A stretch of DNA of 64,000 bases, from assembly GCF_900117415.1 (NCBI RefSeq), contig NZ_FPEI01000003.1, positions 1 to 64,000 on the forward strand. Direction: 5' to 3'. This stretch comes from Hyphomicrobium sp. CS1BSMeth3 (lineage in GTDB: Bacteria; Pseudomonadota; Alphaproteobacteria; Rhizobiales; Hyphomicrobiaceae). Under the pieces are notes generated by a model. The model was not told where the DNA came from and did not search any database. It was given only the letters and a program-made list of their open reading frames with translations. This document shows positions 43,559 to 52,003 of this stretch, one piece after another. How positions within the stretch are numbered: the stretch's first letter is position 1; each line of letters opens with the position of its first letter. The position numbers were made by a program, and so were the translations under genes.

Positions 43559-44809
43559 GTGGCCAATGAATTCCTGGATCAACTGGAAACGCGCGAGCCG
43601 GAGGTGCGCGAGGCTTCGCAATTCGGGCTCCTGCCCGATCTCGTGCGCAATGCCATTGCCGGCGCGCCCGGCTGGGCGAGCCACCTCACCGGGGTCGATG
43701 CGGCCGCGCTCACCTCGCGCGCAGCGCTCGCCAAGCTTCCGATCCTGCGCAAGAGCGCGCTCCACAGCCTGCAGGTCGGGCGCCCGCCGTTCGGCGGCTT
43801 TAACGTCGCGAGCGGTCGCGAGATCGGCCGCATTTTCATGTCACCCGGTCCGATCTTCGAGCCCGAAGGCCTCGGCGCCGACTGGTGGCGCTCTGCGCGC
43901 GCCCTCTTCGCCGCCGGCGTCCGGCGCGGCGACATCATTCACAACACGTTCGCCTATCACCTCACACCCGGCGGCTGGCTTCTCGATGCCGGCGGCCGCG
44001 CGCTCGGCTGCACCGTCATCGCCGCCGGCCCCGGCAACACCGAGCAGCAGCTCGAGGCCATTCAGCACCTGAAGCCGACCGTCTATGTCGGCGTGCCCGA
44101 CTACCTGAAGATCCTGCTCGACAAGGCCGCAGAGCTCGGCAAGGACGCCTCTTCGATCAAGCGCGCGCTCGTCTCCGGCGGCGCACTCTTTCCCTCGCTG
44201 CGTGCAGAGTATGCAAAGCGCGGCGTCTCGGTCTGTCAGGCCTATGCGACGGCCGATGTCGGCAATATCGCCTACGAAAGCCCGGGTCCCGACGGCGCCG
44301 TCGAAGGCATGATCGTCGATGAAGGCGTGATCGTCGAAATCGTGCGTCCCGGCACAGGCGATCCCGTGCCGGAAGGCGAAGTCGGCGAGGTCGTCGTCAC
44401 CGCCTTCAATCGCGATTATCCGATGATCCGCATTGCGACCGGCGATCTCTCCGCGGTGCTGCCCGGCCGCTCGCCGTGCGGGCGCACGAACATGCGCATT
44501 CGCGGTTGGCTTGGTCGTGCGGATCAGACGACGAAGATCAAGGGCATGTTCGTCCATCCCGAGCAGGTGGCCGAGGTTGCCAAGCGCTTTCCCGAGCTCG
44601 GTCGCGTGCGCCTCGTCGTGACGCGCACGGGCGAGCAGGATGTGATGACGTTCAAGGCAGAGAGCGCATCGCAGGATGCGGAGATGGCCGCACGCGTCGG
44701 CGAAGCCGTGCAGCAGGCGACAAAGCTCAAGGCGGGCGTCGAGCTGGTCGCTCCGGGCACGCTGCCGAACGATGGCAAGGTGATTGCCGACGATCGCAGC
44801 TATGGGTGA
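43559..44809 (+). CDS. PaaK-like AMP-dependent ligase family protein lacking a P-loop
   Basis: 416 residues from GTG 43559 (AAGGGGAG 7 nt upstream). The phenylacetate-CoA ligase fold is clear in the middle and end: HNTFAYHLTPGG, CTVIAAGPGNTEQQL, VGVPDYLKILLDKA, CQAYATADVGNIAYES, the YPMIRIATGDLSAV motif, and a lysine in the C-terminal LPNDGKVI. The nucleotide-binding SSGTTG loop is replaced by MSPGPIFEPEG. Adenylation may thus be lost or use another geometry. It stands alone between two minus-strand genes, so no pathway is indicated. Confidence 0.8.
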   Translation: MANEFLDQLETREPEVREASQFGLLPDLVRNAIAGAPGWASHLTGVDAAALTSRAALAKLPILRKSALHSLQVGRPPFGGFNVASGREIGRIFMSPGPIFEPEGLGADWWRSARALFAAGVRRGDIIHNTFAYHLTPGGWLLDAGGRALGCTVIAAGPGNTEQQLEAIQHLKPTVYVGVPDYLKILLDKAAELGKDASSIKRALVSGGALFPSLRAEYAKRGVSVCQAYATADVGNIAYESPGPDGAVEGMIVDEGVIVEIVRPGTGDPVPEGEVGEVVVTAFNRDYPMIRIATGDLSAVLPGRSPCGRTNMRIRGWLGRADQTTKIKGMFVHPEQVAEVAKRFPELGRVRLVVTRTGEQDVMTFKAESASQDAEMAARVGEAVQQATKLKAGVELVAPGTLPNDGKVIADDRSYG

Positions 44810-44837
44810 AAATTGCTGTGACCGCCAGCGCTACGCG

Positions 44838-44982
44838 TCCCCTCTCCCCGCCTGCGGGGAGAGGGTTAGGGTGGGGGGCGGCGGCATACGCTGACGTTTC
44901 AACGAGCTCCCGCCCCTCATCCCGACCTTCTCGTCGCGCTGGAAGCGCGCCTCTGGCGCGACGAAGAACGGGGAGAAGGGGA
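44838..44982. repeat. REP-like double-hairpin element, copy 4
   Basis: CCCTCTCCCCG/CGGGGAGAGGG, TTAGGGTGGGGGGCGGCGGC, ATACGCTGACG, inverted GCCCCTCATCCCGACC, then the right hairpin CTTCTC...GGGGAGAAGG interrupted by an inserted 34-bp stem-loop (TCGTCGCGC...GCGCGACGA). It fills the gap between two converging genes and probably forms their shared 3' hairpins. Confidence 0.85.
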
Positions 44983-44986
44983 AGTT

Positions 44987-46195
44987 CTACTTCTTCACGA
45001 GCGGGCACTTGCTCTCGGAAAGCGGCAGGGCCGCCTGATCGCCCGGAATGGTGCGCAGGATCTTGTAGTAGTCCCACGGGCCCTTCGACTCCTTCTCGCT
45101 CTTGACCTCGACGAGATACATGTCGTGGATCAGCCGCCCGTCCTCGCGGATCTTGGCGCCCTTGGCGAAGAAGTCGTCGACCGGCATTTCCCGCATCTTC
45201 GCGGCAACCGCCTTGGCCTCATCGGTGCCGGCCGCCTGAACGGCCTTGAGGTAGTGCGTGACCGACGAGTAGACGCCGGCCTGGATCATGCCGGGCTTGC
45301 GGTTGGTCTGAGCCTCGAAGCGCTTGGCGAACGCACGGCTCGCATCGTCGCGGTCCCAGTAGTAGGCGGTCGTCGCGATGAGGCCGCGCGCGCCCTTCAA
45401 GCCCATGGCGTGAACGTCGGTGATCACGATCACGAGCCCGACGAGCTTCTGGCCACCGTCCGTGATGCCGAACTCGCTCGCCTGCTTCACGGCGTTGACC
45501 GTATCCAGCCCACCGTTGGCGAGACCGATGATGGGCGCCTTCGAGCCCTGAGCCTGGAGCAGGAACGAGGAGAAATCGCTCGAGCCGGTCGGATGGCGAA
45601 CCTGGCCGACGACCTTGCCGCCCTTCGAGGTGACCTCGGCCGTCAGATCTGCGGCCATCTGGTGGCCGAAAGCATAGTCCGCGACGAGGAGGAACCACTC
45701 CTTGCCGCCTTCCTGGAGAATGGCGCGCGCGCTGCCGATCGCCTGGGAGTACGTATCGAACGTCCAATGAAAGCCATTGGGCGAGCAGTCCTCATTGGTG
45801 AGGCGGGTCGTTGCGGGGCCTGAAAAGAGCGCGATGCGATTGCGCTCCTTGGTCAGGTTCTGGATCGCGAGCGCAACTGCCGAGTTCGTGAGATCGGCGA
45901 AGGCATCGACGCCCTCGACATCAATCCACTGACGCGCCGTCGCGGACGCCAGATCGACCTTGTTCTGGTGATCGGCCGAGAGGATCTGGATGGGCTTACC
46001 GAGAACCGTGCCGCCGAAATCCTCGGCGGCCATGCGTGCGGCGAGCACCGAACCCGTGCCGCCGAAGTCCGCATACAGTCCTGATTGATCGTTGAGCACG
46101 CCGATCTTCACGGCATCGCCGGAGATCTGCGCGTGCGCCACCCCGGACCCGAGACACAAGGCGGCAGATATGAGACTGGCCAGCACTGATCGCAT
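44987..46195 (-). CDS. Branched-chain amino-acid-type ABC transporter substrate-binding protein
   Basis: 402 residues. Signal peptide (~1-23, GVAHAQ cleavage). The periplasmic-binding fold type I (Leu/Ile/Val class) is shown by IGVLNDQSGLYADFGGTGS, AARMAAEDFGG and the hinge around TFDTYSQAIGSARAIL. In this class the binding pocket often takes amino acids, amides, aromatic acids or urea; not decided here. GGGAG precedes ATG 46195. No permease or ATPase genes are adjacent, so it is an orphan component. Confidence 0.9.
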   Translation of the reverse strand: MRSVLASLISAALCLGSGVAHAQISGDAVKIGVLNDQSGLYADFGGTGSVLAARMAAEDFGGTVLGKPIQILSADHQNKVDLASATARQWIDVEGVDAFADLTNSAVALAIQNLTKERNRIALFSGPATTRLTNEDCSPNGFHWTFDTYSQAIGSARAILQEGGKEWFLLVADYAFGHQMAADLTAEVTSKGGKVVGQVRHPTGSSDFSSFLLQAQGSKAPIIGLANGGLDTVNAVKQASEFGITDGGQKLVGLVIVITDVHAMGLKGARGLIATTAYYWDRDDASRAFAKRFEAQTNRKPGMIQAGVYSSVTHYLKAVQAAGTDEAKAVAAKMREMPVDDFFAKGAKIREDGRLIHDMYLVEVKSEKESKGPWDYYKILRTIPGDQAALPLSESKCPLVKK

Positions 46196-46322
46196 AGACG
46201 TTTCTCCCAAGGTTGATCCGTAAACTTATTGTTGCCTGAACTCGCGCACGGAGCCGGGCAGCACAAGCCCGCAATCGACGGGGGAGCTTTGCTAAAATGA
46301 CAGGGCAGTGGGGCGCGGGCCG

Positions 46323-46805
46323 CTACTGGGCCGGCGGCGGGTCCCCTGCGGCCTCCGACGCGCGCGCGAGCGCCTCGGCAATGCGCACGCTGTCGAGATC
46401 ATCCTTGTGGATGACGTCGACAGCACCGGCCTTGACCAGCATGGCGCGGCGCAGCCGGTCCACTTGCCCGCTGACGACGATGATCGGCCCCGCATAGCCG
46501 CAGCGGCGCAGGAACGGGATGGTGTGGGTCGCGTTGTCGGAGGGCTTCAGGTAGTCGTCGAGGAAGATCAGCTCGGGCTTGCGCTCGATGACGCAGTCGA
46601 GCGCCGATCCGAGCGTGCGTGCGCGGCGCACCTCGATTGCGTAGCCGAACATGATGTGGAGCGTGGCGCGCAGGCGATCGGCGTCGAAGTTCTCGTCCTC
46701 GACGATGAGCACATCCGAGGGCCGGTTCCCGTCCTGCTGAGACTTTGCGGCGTCACTCTTGCGGGTAAGGAACGTACCGCCGCGCCCCTTCACGTCTTCA
46801 ACCAT
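46323..46805 (-). CDS. Stand-alone response-regulator receiver protein
   Basis: 160 residues: ~28-residue variable N-terminus and one receiver domain (~30-150). Acidic pair in VLIVEDENFD (E36, D37), phosphoacceptor in LIFLDDYL (D83 most likely), the Ser in VVSGQ, and the Lys in VIHKDD are all present, so it should be phosphorylatable. No output domain, and no histidine kinase nearby. ATG 46805 has GGAGG about 10 nt upstream; ATG 46844 is an alternative. Confidence 0.85.
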   Translation of the reverse strand: MVEDVKGRGGTFLTRKSDAAKSQQDGNRPSDVLIVEDENFDADRLRATLHIMFGYAIEVRRARTLGSALDCVIERKPELIFLDDYLKPSDNATHTIPFLRRCGYAGPIIVVSGQVDRLRRAMLVKAGAVDVIHKDDLDSVRIAEALARASEAAGDPPPAQ

Positions 46806-46998
46806 TGTCCCAGGACCTCCGCCTCGAGCCTGCGTCTCTGCCATGCGCTGCCCGCAGCCTTCCACTGATCTTGCAGTCTGATTGAGGCAAAAGGTCAATT
46901 GATTTCATGGCAAAGGCGCTGCCCGAAATGGTGAACGCCCCGTCGGAGTGCGGAGCGTTCGCCAAATCAGGGCATCCGGGCGCTCAGGCGGCCATGTA

Positions 46999-47727
46999 TC
47001 AGGTGGCCATGTACTGGCCGCCATTGGCGTCGAGGCAGGCGCCGGTGATGAAGCCTGCATCGTCCGAGGCCAGGAACACCACGCAGCGCGCGATCTCCTC
47101 GGCCGTGCCGAGACGCCCGACCGGAATCTGAGGGATGATCTTGGTGTCCAGAATCTCCTTGGGCACGGCGGCGACCATCTCGGTATTGATGTAGCCCGGC
47201 GCGATGACGTTGGCCGTGATCCCCTTGGCGGCACCCTCGAGCGCGACCGACTTGGAGAAGCCGACGAGACCGGCCTTGGCCGCCGCATAGTTGGCCTGGC
47301 CGAACTGGCCTTTGCGGCCGTTGATCGACGAGATCGAGATGATGCGGCCGAAGTTGCGCGCGCGCATGCTGTCGATGACGAGGCGCGACATGTTGAAGGC
47401 CGAGTCGAGGTTCGTGCGGATGACGTCATTCCAATAGGCGCGCGTCATGCGATGCAGGGCAGCGTCGCGTGTGATGCCGGCATTGTTGACGAGGACGTCG
47501 ACCGGTCCGAGATCGCGCGTGATCTGTGCCACGGCCTTTTCGCAGGCGTCGTAATCGCCGACGTCGAACTTGTAGACGGGGATGCCGCTCTCGGCCTGGA
47601 ATTTCTGCGCGGCCGCGTCGTTACCCGCGTAAGTCGCGGCGACGCGAAAGCCTGCTCTCTTCATTGCGATCGAGATCGCTTCACCGATCCCGCGAGTACC
47701 TCCGGTCACCACTGCTACGCGCGCCAT
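46999..47727 (-). CDS. phaB: Acetoacetyl-CoA reductase
   Basis: 242-residue SDR. TGGTRGIGEAI cofactor loop, NNAGITRDA, serine in SISSINGRKGQFGQ, and the YAAAK tyrosine-lysine pair; the GQFGQANYAAAK context is characteristic of PhaB. It reduces acetoacetyl-CoA to (R)-3-hydroxybutyryl-CoA with NADPH for PHB synthesis. ATG 47727 with GGGAGAGGAAG upstream. It follows phaA by 132 bp on the same strand, with a GC hairpin between. Confidence 0.94.
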   Translation of the reverse strand: MARVAVVTGGTRGIGEAISIAMKRAGFRVAATYAGNDAAAQKFQAESGIPVYKFDVGDYDACEKAVAQITRDLGPVDVLVNNAGITRDAALHRMTRAYWNDVIRTNLDSAFNMSRLVIDSMRARNFGRIISISSINGRKGQFGQANYAAAKAGLVGFSKSVALEGAAKGITANVIAPGYINTEMVAAVPKEILDTKIIPQIPVGRLGTAEEIARCVVFLASDDAGFITGACLDANGGQYMAT

Positions 47728-47814
47728 TACTCGCTTCCTCTCCCAACACGCCGAACTGCTCGGCATGTTCATATGCTTTTGCAGTCAGTCAGATCTTGTT
47801 CTCGCTCAATCGAC

Positions 47815-47837
47815 GGGCGGCCTGCAAGCGGCCGCCC
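47815..47837. other. Hairpin between phaA and phaB
   Basis: Perfect 8-bp stem GGGCGGCC/GGCCGCCC with a 7-nt loop and no T-tract on the minus strand. It may attenuate or stabilise the phaA-phaB mRNA. Confidence 0.5.
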
Positions 47838-47859
47838 GCCTTATCGTTTACGAAGCCGA

Positions 47860-49047
47860 TCAATCGCGCTGGACACACATGGCGACGCCCATGCCGCCGC
47901 CGATGCAGAGCGTTGCGAGGCCCTTCTTGGCGTCGCGGCGCTGCATCTCGTAGAGGAGCGTCGTCAGAACGCGCGCGCCGGAAGCGCCGATCGGATGGCC
48001 GATGGCGATCGCGCCGCCGTTCACGTTGACCTTGGACGTATCCCAGCCGAGGCCCTTGTTGACCGCGCAGGCCTGCGCCGCGAAGGCTTCATTGGCTTCG
48101 ATGAGATCGAGGTCCTGCACGGTCCAGCCGGCCTTCTCAAGCGCCTTGCGGGATGCAGGAATGGGCCCCGTGCCCATGATCGAAGGATCGACACCGGCGT
48201 GCGCCCACGAGACGATGCGCGCGAGCGGCTTGATGCCGCGCTTGTTGGCTTCCTCGAGCGACATAAGCACCACCGCCGCCGCACCATCGTTGATGCCGGA
48301 GGCGTTCGCCGCGGTGACCGTGCCTTCCTTGTCGAAGGCCGGACGCAGCTTCGAGATGGACTCGAGCGTGACGCCGTCCTTGATGTACTCGTCATCGGCA
48401 ACGACCACGTCGCCCTTGCGCGACTTGATCGTCACCGGAATGATCTCGTCCTTGAAGCGGCCCGACTTCCTCGCCGCCTCGGCCTTGTTCTGCGAAGCAA
48501 CGGCGAACTTGTCCTGCTCGTCGCGGCTGATCTGCCACTGGCGCGCGACGTTCTCGGCGGTCGTGCCCATGTGATAGCCGTTGAAGGCATCCCACAGGCC
48601 GTCCTTGATCATCGTGTCGATCATCTTGGTGTCGCCCATCTTCACACCGTCGCGCAGGTGCATGACGTGCGGCGCCTGGCTCATGCTCTCCTGGCCGCCG
48701 GCGACGACGATCGACGCCGAGCCTTCCTGGATCTGCTGGGCGCCGAGCGCGACCGCGCGCAGGCCCGAGCCGCAGAGCTGGTTCATGCCCCAGGCGGGCG
48801 CGTCGACCGGGATGCCGGCCGCAATGGACGCCTGACGGGCCGGGTTCTGGCCGGCGCCGGCCGCGAGGATCTGGCCCATGATGACTTCGGACACGTCGCC
48901 GGCCGCAACGCCGGCACGATCGAGCGCGCCTTTGATCGCCGTCTTGCCGAGTTCATGCGCCGGCAGGCTTGCCAGCGCGCCGTTGAATGAGCCGACCGGC
49001 GTGCGCGCCGCGCTTGCGATGACAATGGTTGTCGATTCTGAGCTCAT
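47860..49047 (-). CDS. phaA: Acetyl-CoA acetyltransferase (PHB pathway)
   Basis: 395-residue biosynthetic thiolase. Nucleophilic cysteine in [31 protein letters not shown] with the catalytic histidine, and [12 protein letters not shown] with the second cysteine. [14 protein letters not shown] and the [10 protein letters not shown] stretch are close to PhaA of PHB producers. It condenses two acetyl-CoA. First gene of phaA-phaB; divergent phaR lies about 240 bp upstream. phaC is not in the window. Confidence 0.95.
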   Translation of the reverse strand: MSSESTTIVIASAARTPVGSFNGALASLPAHELGKTAIKGALDRAGVAAGDVSEVIMGQILAAGAGQNPARQASIAAGIPVDAPAWGMNQLCGSGLRAVALGAQQIQEGSASIVVAGGQESMSQAPHVMHLRDGVKMGDTKMIDTMIKDGLWDAFNGYHMGTTAENVARQWQISRDEQDKFAVASQNKAEAARKSGRFKDEIIPVTIKSRKGDVVVADDEYIKDGVTLESISKLRPAFDKEGTVTAANASGINDGAAAVVLMSLEEANKRGIKPLARIVSWAHAGVDPSIMGTGPIPASRKALEKAGWTVQDLDLIEANEAFAAQACAVNKGLGWDTSKVNVNGGAIAIGHPIGASGARVLTTLLYEMQRRDAKKGLATLCIGGGMGVAMCVQRD

Positions 49048-49288
49048 CGTCGTCTCCTGAGTGAAGGGATCGCGCCCCGTCCCGTGCGACCCAATGAGGG
49101 GCCGGCTGCCGCCGGTGCTCGTTTCGATGTATTCGTACGATTACAGCCGATCGAGGCCCCCCGCAATCGGATCGCATGGCAACCAAGGTTGGCATTTGGC
49201 TTCCCGAGGCCTGTAATCCAAGGTTTCCTGCCACGGGGAGAGCGTGGTAGCATTGCCATATGTCAAGCACTGGGAGGCGGCCAAGGAT

Positions 49289-49969
49289 ATGCTGAGCAAG
49301 TCTGACCCAGCCACGGGCAAAAAAGAGCCGGTCGTCATTAAGAAGTACGCCAACCGGCGTCTCTACAATACCGAGACCAGCACCTACGTGACGCTGGAGG
49401 ACCTTGCCCAAATGGTCCGGTCCGAGCGTGATTTCGTCGTATTCGACGCGCGCACGGGCGACGACCTGACCCACTCCGTGCTGACGCAGATCATCGTCGA
49501 GCAGGAGAGCCGCGCGGGCCAGACGCTGCTGCCGGTGCCGTTCCTGCGCCAGCTCATTCGCTTCTATGGCGGGGCCATGGAGCGCATGGTGCCGAGCTAC
49601 CTTCAGGTCAGCCTCGAGACGCTGACGCGCGAGCAGGACCGCTTCCGCAAGCAGTTCGCCAATGCCTTCACGCCCCAGGGAGCGCTCGAGGCCTACCAGG
49701 AGCAGGCGCGCAAGAACCTCCAGCTCTTCGAGCAGGCCATGGCCATGTTCAGCCCCTTCGGCGCCACCGGCAAGCCTGGCGCGAAGCCCGAGGAGGGCCC
49801 TGCCAAGAGCGAGTCCCCGGAGCCGAGCGTGCCACGTGACAAGCCGGCTGCGGCAAAGCCGGCGGCAGGCCCGGACGGGCAGCCCGAGAGCGATGAGCTC
49901 GCGGCCATGCGGAACGAGCTCGCGGCCATGCAGGCCCGAATCGAGAAGCTCGCAAAGACCAAGACCTGA
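49289..49969 (+). CDS. phaR: Polyhydroxyalkanoate synthesis repressor
   Basis: 226 residues. PHB/PHA accumulation regulator DNA-binding domain (~10-75): VVIKKYANRRLYNTETSTYV and LEDLAQMVRSERDFVVFDA, then the second PHB-binding region TLLPVPFLRQLIRFYGG and the SYLQVSLE helix. An Ala/Pro-rich tail ends in a short coiled coil. PhaR binds both PHB granules and the phasin/pha promoters. ATG 49289, with GGGAGG upstream; GTG 49244 would lengthen it. Divergent from phaA, so autogenous control of the shared region is plausible. Confidence 0.92.
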   Translation: MLSKSDPATGKKEPVVIKKYANRRLYNTETSTYVTLEDLAQMVRSERDFVVFDARTGDDLTHSVLTQIIVEQESRAGQTLLPVPFLRQLIRFYGGAMERMVPSYLQVSLETLTREQDRFRKQFANAFTPQGALEAYQEQARKNLQLFEQAMAMFSPFGATGKPGAKPEEGPAKSESPEPSVPRDKPAAAKPAAGPDGQPESDELAAMRNELAAMQARIEKLAKTKT

Positions 49970-50088
49970 TTAGCCCGACAAGGCGCGCCGAGCTGTTCCG
50001 CACAGGACACTCGGCCGCGTCCCGGCACGCACTTGCGCTCCCCTCGGTTTGGCGTCATCTTTTTGTCAAACACGAACAGGAGGCGCCC

Positions 50089-50475
50089 GTGAGCGATGCC
50101 GAGCCAATAAGCCTCTACCCCGGCTTTGGTGCCGGCGGGTCGTCGACGCAGACCCAACGCGCACCTTCGCCGGTACCGGCCATGGTGGTCTTCAATCGGC
50201 GCGAGCTGGCGGCCATTCTGGATGTCTATGGGCGTCAGGTTGCAGCCGGTGAGTGGCGCGACTACGCCATCGACCACGGCCGCGAGACGGCGTCATTCTC
50301 GATCTTCCGCCGCTCGAGCGAAGTCCCCCTTTACCGCATCGAAAAGACGCCGAAGCTCGCCCGCAAGCAGGGCGCCTACAGCGTGGTCAGCGCGACCGGT
50401 CTCATTCTCAAGCGCGGCAACGAGCTCGATCGCGTCCTTGCCGTCATCGACAGGAAGATCCGCGTTGTCGTCTGA
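50089..50475 (+). CDS. DUF2794-family protein
   Basis: 128 residues. The conserved block (~32-125) reads VVFNRRELAAILDVYGRQVAAGEW, DYAIDHGRETASFSIFRR and YRIEKTPKLARKQGAYSV. An alphaproteobacterial family of unknown role. The first 30 residues are a low-complexity Ser/Pro/Gln stretch. GTG start with AGGAGG just before. First gene of a three-gene unit with DUF4169 and a ribbon-helix-helix protein; the same kind of trio recurs in Hyphomicrobiales, as far as I know. Confidence 0.88.
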   Translation: MSDAEPISLYPGFGAGGSSTQTQRAPSPVPAMVVFNRRELAAILDVYGRQVAAGEWRDYAIDHGRETASFSIFRRSSEVPLYRIEKTPKLARKQGAYSVVSATGLILKRGNELDRVLAVIDRKIRVVV

Positions 50476-50505
50476 GCCAGCAGTGATCGTCCCCATGGAC
50501 TTCCA

Positions 50506-50754
50506 ATGACCGCCGAGATCATCAACCTCAGGCAAGTGCGCAAGCAGCGCGAACGCGAGGCCCGGGCAGCCGAGGCGGCCGAGAACAGGGCCCGCTTCGG
50601 ACGCACGCGCGGCGAGCGCGAGCGGGACGAACTGAGCGAGGCGCGCAAGAAGCTCCTCCTCGACAGCCACCAGCTCGATCCGGCCGCAGACCCCGCGTCC
50701 GACAACGCTCCCGCCGATCCTGCGCCCAAGTCGCCATCGCCAAAAGCGCCGTGA
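50506..50754 (+). CDS. DUF4169-family protein
   Basis: 82 residues, highly charged: IINLRQVRKQREREARAAEAAENRARFGRT is split here by the family's typical helix, with the KxRxR-rich segment followed by a Pro/Ala/Asp tail. No known function. Its stop overlaps the next start as GTGA, so it is translated together with the ribbon-helix-helix gene. 30 bp after DUF2794. Confidence 0.85.
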   Translation: MTAEIINLRQVRKQREREARAAEAAENRARFGRTRGERERDELSEARKKLLLDSHQLDPAADPASDNAPADPAPKSPSPKAP

Positions 50755-50981
50755 CGCGGCCGATCAAGCGTTCCTTCTCCATCGGCGGGCACCGCACGTC
50801 CATTTCGCTCGAGGCGGACTTCTGGAGCGCTCTCAAGGAGGTCGCCGCCCGCGAACGCCTGCCGCTCGCGAAGCTGGTTGCCACGATCGATCAAAGTCGT
50901 GGCGAAGCAGGGCTTTCGAGCGCCGTGCGCATATGGCTTCTGAAGTATTTCCAGGAGCGCGCCCCGAATAGTAAGGCGTAG
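50751..50981 (+). CDS. Ribbon-helix-helix domain protein
   Basis: 76 residues. KRSFSIGGHRTSISLEADFW forms the beta strand and first helix, WSALKEVAARERLPLAKLVA the helix-turn-helix part, and GLSSAVRIWLLKYF the second helix: the RHH_4 family pattern. It probably binds DNA as a dimer; the target is unknown. The preceding DUF4169 protein may be its partner, since they overlap by 4 nt, but it does not have the look of a toxin. Confidence 0.85.
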   Translation: MTRPIKRSFSIGGHRTSISLEADFWSALKEVAARERLPLAKLVATIDQSRGEAGLSSAVRIWLLKYFQERAPNSKA

Positions 50982-51258
50982 CCTGACATTCAGCCTAAGC
51001 TATTGAATATTTTTCATTCTCTCGCCGCAAGTGCCGCAAAAAAGCCTGGAAAATAGCGGGTTGCTAGCGACGGGATCGCCGGGGTTAGGGGGACCTTCGT
51101 TAGCCGCCGGCCGCCCATGCCAGAAGTCTATTCATTCGTCGGCGGGCCGTCCGTTAAGCCCGCCCGTTTTGGCATGGCGCTGCGTCAACGGCATCCCGTC
51201 GGGGAAACTAGGCCCAACGGTGCAATGCCGGGCCTCGGGGATTCAGGAGCGGAATGAA

Positions 51259-51783
51259 ATGACCTCTCGCGCGCGTCGCCGGATCGCAATGATGACGGCC
51301 GTCGGATGCCTGGTTGGATTGAGCCCGCTGGCCGCGTGCGCCCAGGAGCGCCCGAAGGAGACCGTGCGCGTCGCGCAGGCCAAGTCGAAAGCTTCCAAGA
51401 AGGAAGCAAGCGAGAAGGTGCACAAGATCGCGATCCAGGTCGCCGAGAACAACCCGCAGCTCATGAACCTCGCCCTCAACAACGCGACCAACATCATCCA
51501 GCACTACAAGAAGGCGGGTGAGAAGGTCGTGGTCGAGATCGTCACGTTCGGCCCCGGGCTGCACATGCTGCGCGATGACACGAGCCCGGTGAAGCAGCGC
51601 ATCCAGCAGATGTCGCTCGAGATACCGGAAGTTTCCTTCGCCGCCTGCGCCAACACCCAGGCGAACATGAAGAAGCAAGAAAACAAGGACATCTCGCTCA
51701 TCAGCGAAGCCAAGGTCACGCCCTCGGGCGTCGTGCGCCTCGCCGAGCTGCAGCACCAGGGCTACGCCTATATCCGCCCCTGA
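51259..51783 (+). CDS. DsrE-like putative lipoprotein
   Basis: 174 residues. N-terminal signal with lipobox LAAC (about residue 27) at GLSPLAACAQ, then a Lys-rich linker, then a DsrE/DsrF-like alpha/beta domain (~55-170: KIAIQVAENNPQLMNLALNN, VVVEIVTFGPGLHML, FAACANTQANM). The FAACANT cysteine corresponds to the DsrE reactive cysteine position. Members handle sulfur or are of unknown role. ATG 51259 with AGGAGCGG upstream. Confidence 0.8.
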   Translation: MTSRARRRIAMMTAVGCLVGLSPLAACAQERPKETVRVAQAKSKASKKEASEKVHKIAIQVAENNPQLMNLALNNATNIIQHYKKAGEKVVVEIVTFGPGLHMLRDDTSPVKQRIQQMSLEIPEVSFAACANTQANMKKQENKDISLISEAKVTPSGVVRLAELQHQGYAYIRP

Positions 51784-52003
51784 GCTGGCGATGAACCTTT
51801 GCCGTGCGGCCTCCATGCGTGAGGCCGCGCGGTGTCCCTGCCCACGAGAGGGCGGGTTGCGCGCCTGAAAGGCGGAACGGCGCGCACAGTGGTCCCCCGG
51901 GATGCGCCTGCGGTGGGCGCCCTGGCCAGGGAGCACGTTGGTATTGGCAGTTTCACGGTGATGCCGAGGGCGATTGCCGTGGCCGGACGAAACGGAGGTA
52001 TTC

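Noticed and set aside
46948-48990. 680-codon open frame antisense to phaB and phaA
   Set aside because: Crosses both genes and their spacer; composition is that of a codon-position shadow.
49048-49288. PhaR operator sites between phaA and phaR
   Set aside because: The region is where autoregulation would act, but I could not identify a repeated or palindromic operator with confidence.
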